Origin: an uncultured Christensenella sp.
Lineage (GTDB): Bacteria > Bacillota > Clostridia > Christensenellales > Borkfalkiaceae
Length of the DNA: 64,000 nucleotides
Assembly: GCA_905203015.1 (NCBI GenBank)
Contig: CAJKUC010000007.1
Location: forward strand, 1-64,000
Direction of reading: 5' to 3'
The translations under genes and the position numbers were made by a program. The stretch's first letter is position 1; each line of letters begins with the position of its first letter. Positions 17,913 through 25,169 of this stretch are shown here, one piece after another. The notes beneath the pieces were generated by a model. That model worked only from the letters and a program-made list of their open reading frames with translations. It was not told where the DNA came from and ran no database searches.

Positions 17913-18041
17913 CGATCCGTCACTGCAATTCGCCCCCGGAAGCCCCCGCGCACACGTTTTTTAACGTATCCGCCACGTCCTCCGGGCAATCGCCGCGGCG
18001 TATGAACGCCGCTTATCTCACGCCGTTTTCCGCCCGGCGCA

Positions 18042-19016
18042 TTATAAAAATTCTTTTAAAAATTCCGTTTCGTTTTCCAGTTTTTCCAGTTTCCGCCCCT
18101 CTTCCGTGGAAGATTTCGATTCGTTCGCACGGGAAAGCGAAATCGCATGCGTCAGGCGGGAAGCCGCCATACAGAAGAACGGCAGCACAACGACGAACGC
18201 CGCGCCGCAGGCGATCGTAAACCATACGAAAACGGAATCCGCGCGCGAAAAGATGTTCAGCGCGAACACCAGCGTAAACACGGCGAGCGCGATTTCCACG
18301 GATAACAGCGGAATACATTTCTTTCTCGCATTGTAAATGCGTTCTTTCAGCACCGCTCTGCGCTTTTCCGTCTGTTCCTCGAAATCGGCTTTCAGCAACG
18401 CGATCTCCGCTTCCCTTTCCGCTTTCGCCTTTTCAAACGCCTCGGCGTATTCTTCTTTCATCGCCCGAACGCATTCTTCGCCGAACGTGACAAGAAACGA
18501 ATCGTATCCTTCTTCCGCCCACTCGTCCAGAAGCGGCTGCAGATTTGCTCCACGTTCCGTTTTCGCTCGCCAGAATCCCAGAGCGGCGCGTTCAAAGCCG
18601 TGGATTTCGTTCATCGCGGAATCGAACGCCTCCGCCGCCTTTTCGTACGCGTTGTTTTCCAGATATTTTTCGCCCTCTTCGCAATACTTCCGCGCGGCTT
18701 CTTCGTGCTTCTTACGTTCTTCTTCCCGCTTTCTTTTCAGTTCTTTCGCTTCCTCGAAAGAGAGCGCGGCAAGTTCTTCGTCGTCCTCTTCCGGAAACTC
18801 GAAAAGCACTTCTTCGGCAAGTTCGTCTTCCTGCCCGCCGATCTCTTCGTCCGCCCGTTCCGCCGCTTCGCCCTCGGCGATCTCTTCGCTTTCGTTTCCG
18901 TCGGGTTCTTCGCCCTTCTTTTCCGAAAGTTCGTCCGTCACGTCCACATAGCCGTTTTCCGTCTTTTTCAGGCGGATTCCGCGCCCGTATTCGTCGTCGA
19001 TGATCCTTTCTTCCAT
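18042..19016 (-). CDS. Acidic coiled-coil protein with two C-terminal membrane helices, unknown function
   Basis: I do not recognise a family. The 324-residue protein has an acidic disordered N-terminus (~20-85). Next come a long charged helix and a TPR-like segment (~95-150, YLENNAYEKAAEAFDSAMNE), then a second coiled coil (~180-235). Two membrane helices at ~238-258 and ~265-290 precede a short charged tail. A strong AAGGAGATAAAAAATT binding site precedes ATG 19016. It lies 67 bases downstream... in gene order after ispE on the minus strand, and may share its transcript. A scaffolding role is possible but unsupported. Confidence 0.75.
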   Translation of the reverse strand: MEERIIDDEYGRGIRLKKTENGYVDVTDELSEKKGEEPDGNESEEIAEGEAAERADEEIGGQEDELAEEVLFEFPEEDDEELAALSFEEAKELKRKREEERKKHEEAARKYCEEGEKYLENNAYEKAAEAFDSAMNEIHGFERAALGFWRAKTERGANLQPLLDEWAEEGYDSFLVTFGEECVRAMKEEYAEAFEKAKAEREAEIALLKADFEEQTEKRRAVLKERIYNARKKCIPLLSVEIALAVFTLVFALNIFSRADSVFVWFTIACGAAFVVVLPFFCMAASRLTHAISLSRANESKSSTEEGRKLEKLENETEFLKEFL

Positions 19017-19083
19017 AATTTTTTATCTCCTTTTCTGCCGCGTTTTCCGCCGCGGAGCAGTTTTTTCGTTACACGCGCTTTTT

Positions 19084-20031
19084 TTATTGCCCTTTTTGCA
19101 CGGGCGCAAACAGCCACGGCTTTTTCAGAGGATATTCGCTCTCCGCCGCAATCGTGCGGAATCTGCCTTTATAACGGCTCTTCGCCCAATCCAGCATCTC
19201 CCGCGAATCGAAAAGCGCGAACGCCGCGCTGCCCGATCCCGTCATGCCGTAGCCGAGCGGCGAAAACGACGCCGCCTCTTCTATCGCCCGCTTCACGCAC
19301 GGCGCAAGTTCGCACGCCGCTTCGGTAAGATCGTTTTTTATCGCCGCGCCCAGTCCTCCGGAATCGCCCGCTTTAAAACAGGCGATCGCCCGTTCCGTAG
19401 CGGCGGGATACGTCATTTGCCGCTTGTCGTACAATCGGAAACAATCCCCGCTGGAAACGCCTTCTTCGGGGCAGATCAGAAGAAAATACGCGCGTTTTCC
19501 CGCATAGGCCGCGTTTTCGTCGCCCTCGCAAAAGCCGCCCGCATATATCCGCTCCGCTCTCGTGCCCCTGCCGCGCATACGGCAGAATCCCCCGAGATAC
19601 ATCGCCCTCGTATCGCTTCCCGTTTTATCGGCAATATTTAAAACGCGCTCTTCGTCTTTTTTATCGTCGCCCGATAAAAACAGCCGTTTCATCGCCCGCA
19701 GCACGCCCGCGGCGTCCGCCGAAGATCCGCCGAGCCCCGCGCCCATCGGAATGTTTTTGAAAATTTTGATTTCCGCGCCCCCGCAGGAAAATTCTTCCCG
19801 GAAAAGCACGGCGGCTTTGTAGGCGTTGTTTTCGCTCTCGGGAATCGTTTCGCTTCCCTCGCCTTTTGAAAACAAGCGGATCGCGCCGTCTTTTCTCTTC
19901 GTCACGCAAACGAGATCGTAAAGATCCAGCGACGTCACAAGCGAATCCAGTTCGTGATACCCGTTCGCCGTGCCCGTAATATCCAGCGTAAGATTGATTT
20001 TCGCCCTCGCTTTTTCCTTACAGGAATTCAT
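19084..20031 (-). CDS. ispE: 4-diphosphocytidyl-2-C-methyl-D-erythritol kinase
   Basis: IspE phosphorylates CDP-methylerythritol in the non-mevalonate isoprenoid pathway. The 315-residue product has the family start KARAKINLTLDITG, the GHMP-kinase ATP loop PMGAGLGGSSADAAG (about residues 95-109) and the C-terminal GMTGSGSAAFALF motif. GAGG precedes ATG 20031. A much longer in-frame reading (to 20736) overlaps cysE on the same strand and is rejected. The other pathway genes are not in this window. Confidence 0.95.
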   Translation of the reverse strand: MNSCKEKARAKINLTLDITGTANGYHELDSLVTSLDLYDLVCVTKRKDGAIRLFSKGEGSETIPESENNAYKAAVLFREEFSCGGAEIKIFKNIPMGAGLGGSSADAAGVLRAMKRLFLSGDDKKDEERVLNIADKTGSDTRAMYLGGFCRMRGRGTRAERIYAGGFCEGDENAAYAGKRAYFLLICPEEGVSSGDCFRLYDKRQMTYPAATERAIACFKAGDSGGLGAAIKNDLTEAACELAPCVKRAIEEAASFSPLGYGMTGSGSAAFALFDSREMLDWAKSRYKGRFRTIAAESEYPLKKPWLFAPVQKGQ

Positions 20032-20047
20032 CTTCTTCCTCTCTCGT

Positions 20048-20056
20048 ATTATACCA
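20048..20056 (-). promoter_or_regulatory. Extended -10 promoter of ispE
   Basis: Minus-strand TGGTATAAT is a perfect extended -10 box 17 bases before the ispE ATG. No good -35 is visible. The resulting leader would be only about 10 bases, just enough for the binding site, so a chance match is possible. Confidence 0.4.
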
Positions 20057-20228
20057 CGCTTTTTCCGTTTTTCCTCGATTCCGTGCCATCTTTTTCCGCG
20101 CCGCGGCTCAAAAGCAAGCAATCCGCGAAGCGCGCGGCTTCCGCGAACGGAGCGTACAACATCGTACGCGACGAAGCGAAAACGCAAGCGCGACAACGGA
20201 GCGCGCCGTTTTTCAGCCGCAACGGCTC

Positions 20229-21068
20229 TCAGCCGACGTAATTGGAAGGTATTACTTTTCCGCTCTCCACCGAATGAGTCACCCAGGCGTTGCCGCCGAT
20301 CACCACGCCTTTGCCGATCAGAGTGCTGCCGCCGAGAACGGTGGCGCCCGCATAGATCACCACGTCGTCGGAAATATCGGGGTGCCGTTTCACGCCCTTC
20401 ACCAAAGACCCGTCGTCGTTCACGCGGAAACTCTTCGCCCCGATCGTTACGCCCTGATACAGTTTCACGTTGTTGCCGATCGTCGCCGTTTCTCCGATCA
20501 CCACGCCCGTGCCGTGATCGATGAAGAAATACTCCCCGATCGTGGCGCCGGGATGAATATCGATCCCCGTTTTCGCATGCGCGATCTCCGCCATCATACG
20601 AGGCAATACGGGCACTTTTTCCGTATAGAGAAAATGCGCGATACGGTGTACGCACAGCGCGTAAAAATACGGATAACATAACGCCACTTCTTTTTCGCCC
20701 GTCGCCGCGGGATCTCCGCGGTATCCCGCCACGCAATCGGTGTACAGCACACGTCGGATTTCGGGCAGTTCGCGTAAGAATTTAAGGATGACGGAGCGCG
20801 TTTTTTCCATATCCCCGCCGCAGGCGGAAAGCAGCATGCAGCGCAGTTTTTTCGCCGCATCGAAAAGATCCGCCGCGCCGTCCCGGCAACAGAACACTTC
20901 CGGGAACAACGCCCCGCGTACGTCGTCGATAAAGGCTTTCAGCGTGTCTTCAAACAGACAGAGCCCCGCGGGATCTTTCACTTTTTCGCCCTCGCCGAGC
21001 CTCTTTGCCGCTTCTTCCGCCGCAACGCGCAATTCGTCGGTAAAACACCGTTCCCGTTCTTCTGCCAT
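20229..21068 (-). CDS. cysE: Serine O-acetyltransferase
   Basis: This enzyme acetylates L-serine with acetyl-CoA, the committed step to cysteine. The 279-residue protein has the helical N-terminal half (~1-160) of longer SAT/EpsC-type enzymes and a left-handed beta-helix of hexapeptide repeats. The active-site stretch is HAKTGIDIHPGATIGEYFFI followed by DHGTGVVIGETATIG. It ends in a P-S-N-Y-V-G tail. AAGGAGATCGGA precedes ATG 21068 and a good promoter lies at 21124. No cysK is adjacent, so cysteine synthase must be elsewhere. Confidence 0.93.
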   Translation of the reverse strand: MAEERERCFTDELRVAAEEAAKRLGEGEKVKDPAGLCLFEDTLKAFIDDVRGALFPEVFCCRDGAADLFDAAKKLRCMLLSACGGDMEKTRSVILKFLRELPEIRRVLYTDCVAGYRGDPAATGEKEVALCYPYFYALCVHRIAHFLYTEKVPVLPRMMAEIAHAKTGIDIHPGATIGEYFFIDHGTGVVIGETATIGNNVKLYQGVTIGAKSFRVNDDGSLVKGVKRHPDISDDVVIYAGATVLGGSTLIGKGVVIGGNAWVTHSVESGKVIPSNYVG

Positions 21069-21123
21069 TCCGATCTCCTTTTCTTTCCGAACGAAGCGCG
21101 TGATCGCTTCGTTTTCCCGTTTA

Positions 21124-21152
21124 TTTTACCACAAAGCGCGGCTTTCGTCAAC
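21124..21152 (-). promoter_or_regulatory. Sigma-A-type promoter of cysE
   Basis: Minus-strand TTGACG, a 17-base spacer and TAAAAT, with an extended TG at the -10, lie about 55 bases ahead of cysE. I see no T-box or S-box fold in the leader. Confidence 0.7.
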
Positions 21153-21207
21153 AGGTTTTAGCCCGTTTTCGCGGATCTGCCTCTTCCCGCCTGCCATAAA
21201 GAAAAGA

Positions 21208-21231
21208 AAAACGGACGAAACCGCCCGTTTT
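21208..21231 (-). terminator. Terminator after sipL
   Basis: AAAACGG (21208-21214) pairs with CCGTTTT (21225-21231). On the minus strand it is followed by TTTCTTTT. It lies about 85 bases past the sipL stop and upstream of the cysE promoter, so it separates the two units. Confidence 0.6.
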
Positions 21232-21316
21232 ATCTCTTTTATCAGATTTTTACGCTTGTTTTCCGATTCTGTTTTCCGCGCAAAAGGCGGCGGGCAAACG
21301 CCTTTCTCTTTCGCGT

Positions 21317-22888
21317 TTACCGTTTGCGGTTGTATACGAGAATACGTTCCTTGTCTTTCAGAGGAAACGCAAGATCGGGATTGCTCTTTTCCACCTCTTC
21401 GGGCGTTTTCCGCAAACTTTTCGCCGTCTCCCACAATCCGTCGCCGCCGCGCGGCAATAAAACGGACATCGCGCATTTCGTCTCGCCGTATTCCTCCCCG
21501 CCTTCCGCCGCGGAAACATATTCCGCCGAAGCCGTTTCGTAGAAATATACGGTGATTTTCAGCGTAACCTCCGCCTCTGCTTCGCCTTCTTTTTTCTGCC
21601 GCAAAGCCACGCCGCAGGCGATCGCTTCCGCCTCTCCGTCCGCTTCGCCGTTTTCTCCGCAGACGCCGTCCGCGCTCTCTGTGAAAAGAACGGGCAACGT
21701 CATATCGGCGGCGCGGATTCCGTCTTTATCCGACAAAAACAGCCTCGCCGTAGCGGCTCCCTCGAATTCGATCGTGTTTTCGCCCGTGCTTTTTACGGAA
21801 AGTTCCGCTTTCGGCAACGCCGCGGCAAGGAAAGAAACGGTGTAATCGATCGGCGCGTTCAGCGCGGCTACGCCTTCGATTTTTTTCACGTATGTTTTCG
21901 TGCATTTCAATTTTCTGCACACCGCTTTTTCTCTCGTCAGAGCGATTTCCCTTTCCGTAGAAAATGCGTCGTCGCAAAAGGCGATCCGTTCGTCGGTGTA
22001 TTGCACGATCTGCACGGAATACGCCAACTGCGCCTGCACGAAGCATTTGTTCTTCTCTTCCGACGTTTCCACCGTAAGATTCGCGGGCTTTAAAATCACC
22101 CTTGCGCGGAATCTCGCGTTCGCGGCGCTTCCCCCGCCGTTTTCTTCGCCGCCCGCCGCTTCTTCGCCCGATTTCCGCCAGTCCTCGTCGCAGAAATACG
22201 GCGCGGGCGTTTCCAGAGAGAACGGAATCAGCCGCTCGTAAGAAGCGAGCGAATTATCGGCTTTCAATACGCACACGTTCATGGCGATTTCCCCGTCGAT
22301 TCTCACCGTGCCGTTGTCCTCCGTCACGCTTTTCACGCACGCAGTTTCGCCGTGCAGCAGCACGTCGGTGAAATAATCCGTCTCGAATCTGTCGTTCTCT
22401 TCCCCGTCGCAGGCGGAAAGCGCGGCGCGGGTGAAGATTTTTTCCTCTTTTTTCAGCACGAGGTTTTCCCCGCCGGAAAGATAGGAAATTTCGTCCTCTT
22501 TATAAATTTCCGCCGCCGCGCACACCACGGCGGAAACGACGATGTTCGATCCCTCGCGGCGATACGATACGTCGTCTGCGGAAAGATACAGCGCGCATAC
22601 GCACGTTTCGTCCGCCTCTTCGCAAGGCGCGCGATGCGAAAACTCCACGCCGCGTTCCGCACGGCACACCCGCCCTTCGCCGTCGATATACACGATGAAG
22701 AAGAGCGTTTTTCCGCCGTAATTCACCTCTTTATCCCCGCATGCGCCCATCGCGGGATATGCCGCCGCGCGCACTGCGAGAATTTCGCTGATTTCGCTTC
22801 CCGCGAGCCTGCATTCCACGCGCGATTGCGCCGCGGCTTCGCCCGCTTTTTTCGTGTAACGGTAAGTAGCACATTCAGGTTTTATCAT
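21317..22888 (-). CDS. sipL: SipL-like spore coat morphogenesis protein (SPOCS + LysM)
   Basis: SipL tethers the SpoIVA basement layer and is needed for coat assembly in Clostridioides difficile. The 523-residue protein contains repeated SPOCS (DUF3794)-type beta-rich segments (about 30-135, 140-260 and 290-430). It ends with a LysM-like domain, GDGLWETAKSLRKTPEEVEK then NPDLAFPLKDKERILVYN. There is a glycine/glutamate-rich insertion near residue 245. ATG 22888 has GGGAGG about 11 bases upstream. A sigma-E-like promoter at 22929 fits a mother-cell role. Family assignment is by architecture. Confidence 0.85.
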   Translation of the reverse strand: MIKPECATYRYTKKAGEAAAQSRVECRLAGSEISEILAVRAAAYPAMGACGDKEVNYGGKTLFFIVYIDGEGRVCRAERGVEFSHRAPCEEADETCVCALYLSADDVSYRREGSNIVVSAVVCAAAEIYKEDEISYLSGGENLVLKKEEKIFTRAALSACDGEENDRFETDYFTDVLLHGETACVKSVTEDNGTVRIDGEIAMNVCVLKADNSLASYERLIPFSLETPAPYFCDEDWRKSGEEAAGGEENGGGSAANARFRARVILKPANLTVETSEEKNKCFVQAQLAYSVQIVQYTDERIAFCDDAFSTEREIALTREKAVCRKLKCTKTYVKKIEGVAALNAPIDYTVSFLAAALPKAELSVKSTGENTIEFEGAATARLFLSDKDGIRAADMTLPVLFTESADGVCGENGEADGEAEAIACGVALRQKKEGEAEAEVTLKITVYFYETASAEYVSAAEGGEEYGETKCAMSVLLPRGGDGLWETAKSLRKTPEEVEKSNPDLAFPLKDKERILVYNRKR

Positions 22889-22928
22889 CGTTTTCTTTGC
22901 CTCCCGTATCGGCTTTTCGTCCTTGACT

Positions 22929-22957
22929 ATTCTATTCCGCACCGCGGCGGAATATTA
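22929..22957 (-). promoter_or_regulatory. Sigma-E-like promoter of sipL
   Basis: Minus-strand TAATATT fits the sigma-E -35 (KMATATT) exactly. After a 14-base spacer, AATAGAAT matches six of eight positions of CATACAHT. Transcription would begin about 34 bases before the ATG. Confidence 0.6.
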
Positions 22958-23131
22958 CTTTTCCGCCCGTTTTTTCTCCGATCCGCCCGCCGTTTCCGCC
23001 GAAAGCCGCGTTTCTTTCTTCTTTTCCGCCTTTTTACGCGCCGATTCGCTTTTTGCGCCGCCGTAAAAAAGTTGTTTCACCACTTTTTTTCAAAACGAAT
23101 AAAGGCAATTCAAAACAGAAAAAATAACGGT

Positions 23132-23374
23132 ATGCTGAAAAATACCCGTAATTTATCCGAAGTGAAAGAGTACGTGAAAACGTGCGGCAATTCGAGAATC
23201 CGCGTGAACGTGAATCTCGGCAGAAACAAATCGCTCACTTTTTCGGGCGTGCTTTCGGGCGTATACCCCGCCCTTTTCACCGTACTGCCCGACGAAAAAA
23301 ATTTTCTCGGAAAAACGGCATACTCGTATTCGGATCTTTTGTGCGGCGCGGTGAAGATCAAAAAAATTCTGTAA
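23132..23374 (+). CDS. veg: Veg family protein
   Basis: The 80-residue frame from ATG 23132 shows the Veg (DUF1021) pattern: RIRVNVNLGRNKSLTFSGVL, then YPALFTV, then AYSYSDLLCGAVKI. Veg is a small, highly expressed protein linked in Bacillus subtilis to biofilm control and spore outgrowth; it is probably an RNA- or DNA-binding beta barrel. No strong Shine-Dalgarno is visible (AATAACGGT only), which is odd for a usually abundant protein. A far longer in-frame reading upstream (from 22352) runs antisense to sipL and is rejected. Confidence 0.85.
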   Translation: MLKNTRNLSEVKEYVKTCGNSRIRVNVNLGRNKSLTFSGVLSGVYPALFTVLPDEKNFLGKTAYSYSDLLCGAVKIKKIL

Positions 23375-23454
23375 ACGCGAATCGCCGCTTTCTTCGCTAA
23401 ATTCCGTTCTGCTTCGCGGCTGCGGCAGGCGCGCGAAAATTCCGCGTTCCCGCG

Positions 23455-23592
23455 TATCGATTTTCGATTTTCCGCGATAAAGCCAAGCATCGGCGCGATT
23501 CCGCGCTTATCGCTCGTAACGATATCGCCGCCCTTGCAGAGCGCGATCGTATGCCCCACAAGACTTTGTTTCGCTTTTTCAATATCAGTCAT
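23455..23592 (-). pseudogene. DUF1893-like gene, 5' fragment
   Basis: ATG 23592 opens MTDIEKAKQSLVGHTIALCK followed by GGDIVTSDKRGIAPMLGFIA. This is the start of a DUF1893-type protein (normally ~110-130 residues, function unknown). After about residue 46 the similarity stops and the frame continues in composition-biased sequence antisense to veg. The gene is therefore probably truncated. It overlaps the end of the ECF-like fragment by eight bases, the remnant of an operon. Confidence 0.55.
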
Positions 23593-23867
23593 GATCTTTT
23601 CCCCCGCAATGCACGACGCGAAGCGCGATCACGATCAACGGCACGATCGCCGCCTGAAGATACAATCCCGTGAGCCCCGTCTGAATCTGCGAGAAGATCA
23701 CGGATGGCGAAAGAGGTGACCCTCCACCTGAAAAATCACCGTAAGAAGCAAAAACGCCGCCCTGCCGCAAACCTGCGCGGCAATCACCGCGGGAAACGCC
23801 CATACGCCGTTTTTTGCGATTTTCCCGGAAAACGCGCCCGCCACGGCGGCAAACACGGCAAGTTCTG
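23585..23867 (-). pseudogene. ECF transporter S-component-like membrane protein, 3' remnant with frameshift
   Basis: In one frame the strand encodes ELAVFAAVAGAFSGKIAKNG and VWAFPAVIAAQVCGRAAFLL, then VIFQVE. A shift to a second frame near 23715 gives GSPLSPSVIFSQIQTGLTGL and YLQAAIVPLIVIALRVVH, ending at 23585. Both pieces look like helices of an ECF-type substrate-binding (S) membrane protein. The 5' part of the gene is missing and one base has been gained or lost in a G-rich run. The 5' junction falls inside the aldo/keto reductase remnant, suggesting a deletion. Confidence 0.55.
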
Positions 23868-24206
23868 CGCGTGCATCAGATAGAAATCGAAATATTCCAG
23901 CCCGCACGCTTTCAACTGTTCCTCGAACAACGGACGTATTTCCGCTTCGCTGTTGAAGCAATGCGTGGAAAGTTTGTTCGTAAACACGAATTTTTCCCTC
24001 GGATAACGCTTCACGAGGCAATCGCGAAGCGCCGTTTCGCTCTGCCCGCCGATATATACGTGCGCGGTATCGAAATAATTGAATCCTTCCGCCAGATAAT
24101 AATCGATCATGCGGGAAAATTCTTCGTAATCCACCTTTTCGCCCTTCATCGGCAAACGCATGCAGCCGAATCCGAAATTCTTTTTCACTCCGTCAAAGTA
24201 CTCCAT
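23862..24206 (-). pseudogene. Aldo/keto reductase, 5' half only
   Basis: From ATG 24206 (GGAGGG upstream) the first ~115 residues are a clear aldo/keto reductase: FGFGCMRLPM, then GFNYFDTAHVYIGGQSE with the catalytic Asp and Tyr, then KFVFTNKLS and DFYLMHAQN. At MHAQN the sequence jumps into the ECF-like remnant out of frame and stops at 23784. The lost C-terminal half carries NADPH-binding strands, so the product should be inactive. The promoter with its MerR-type operator is intact. Confidence 0.8.
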
Positions 24207-24268
24207 TCGCAATCCCTCCGTTTTTTTCTTTTCCGGCAGACTTTACCCCGCCATGCCGTTACGAATAA

Positions 24269-24299
24269 AGCATAACACTTAAAGTTAAGTTTAAGTCAA
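24269..24299 (-). promoter_or_regulatory. MerR-type promoter with 19-bp spacer and inverted-repeat operator
   Basis: Minus-strand TTGACT, a 19-base spacer and TATGCT form a promoter with the over-long spacer typical of MerR control. The spacer is filled by ACTTAAA-N6-TTTAAGT (24277-24296), a perfect 7-bp inverted repeat. This closely resembles aldehyde-responsive AdhR/YraB-class operators placed before reductase genes in Firmicutes. No merR gene is in the window. Confidence 0.75.
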
Positions 24300-24353
24300 T
24301 CGTTTTACGTGAAAATTTCGTGAAAAAACATTTCCGATTCATCTTTCCCGCCG

Positions 24354-24383
24354 TTGACAAAACAAAGGAAGTTATGATATAAT
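24354..24383 (+). promoter_or_regulatory. Consensus sigma-A promoter
   Basis: Perfect TTGACA and TATAAT hexamers with an 18-base spacer lie about 50 bases before the gene at 24437. They are back to back with the MerR-type promoter of the reductase remnant. Confidence 0.85.
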
Positions 24384-24436
24384 GCAGACAAGAAGACATT
24401 CCGTTCTTCGCGTTTAAAAAAGAGGTTAAGAAAAAA

Positions 24437-24952
24437 ATGAAAAGAAAACAATTCGATCGCGGAACTATCGCCGGCGGGATCGCCAGAATCGCTATCGCCC
24501 TGATAGCAATCGCCATTGCGGGAACGGTGATTGCCTCCGGGATCCGTTCGCAGGATCCGGACGATAAATTCGGCTCCGTATTTATGTTTCTGATCGGCGG
24601 GATAATGATTATTGCGTCGGTCGGTTTTATCGGCAACGGAATCAAAATGATTGTCGACGGCGGGAAATCGGCGGCGGTATCGCGTAAAGGTCATTCCGAA
24701 ACCGCAAAAATACTCGATTTAATGGAAACGGAAGTCACCGAAACCAATAACGGAAGCACTTCCGTGTATACGATATACAACTTAAAGTTTGAATATACCG
24801 ACGATTCCGGAAATTTATGCGAAAGCAAGGAACAAATCAGCCGTCGGATTTTTGAAAAATTGCAGACGGCGACTCTCGTTCCCGTTCTGGTATACGGAGA
24901 ACGGGCGGTGTTCGATAAAAATAAATTTGAAAAAGAAACCGATCCCGACTGA
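24437..24952 (+). CDS. DUF3592-like membrane protein
   Basis: The 171-residue protein has two membrane helices (~13-36 and ~48-70) and a soluble beta-rich C-terminal half (YTIYNLKFEYTDDSGNLCES followed by VPVLVYGERAVFDKNKF) of the kind in DUF3592 proteins. The function is unknown. It is monocistronic, with a consensus promoter, GAGG about 15 bases before ATG 24437, and a strong terminator. Such strong expression signals for a single small membrane protein are notable. Confidence 0.75.
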   Translation: MKRKQFDRGTIAGGIARIAIALIAIAIAGTVIASGIRSQDPDDKFGSVFMFLIGGIMIIASVGFIGNGIKMIVDGGKSAAVSRKGHSETAKILDLMETEVTETNNGSTSVYTIYNLKFEYTDDSGNLCESKEQISRRIFEKLQTATLVPVLVYGERAVFDKNKFEKETDPD

Positions 24953-24978
24953 ACACACACCGACCGACGTAAACACAG

Positions 24979-25017
24979 CGGCGGCTTACCGTGCGAATCG
25001 TGCACGATAAGCCGCCG
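24979..25017 (+). terminator. Terminator of the DUF3592-like gene
   Basis: CGGCGGCTTA (24979-24988) pairs with TAAGCCGCCG (25008-25017), and an inner CGTGC/GCACG stem extends it. TTTATATTTGTTTT follows on the plus strand. It lies between convergent genes and may weakly stop uvrA transcripts from the other side. Confidence 0.85.
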
Positions 25018-25169
25018 TTTATATTTGTTTTGTCCGCTTGTTTCGATCTGCGTGCAGAAACGATTTCCGATCGCTCCGCCGCAAAACGCTGTAGCCGCAG
25101 GCACATGCCGCCGCGCTCCGTCCTCCCGTTGCGCGCTTATCGCGCCTTACGCCGTCCCGTCGGAAAGGC

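Noticed and set aside
20162..20228. Terminator after cysE
   Set aside because: Short AGCCG/CGGCT and AACGG/CCGTT stems exist but lack a T run in the direction of transcription.
22352..23131. Long N-terminal extension of Veg
   Set aside because: In frame, but antisense to sipL and unlike Veg, which is normally about 80-90 residues.
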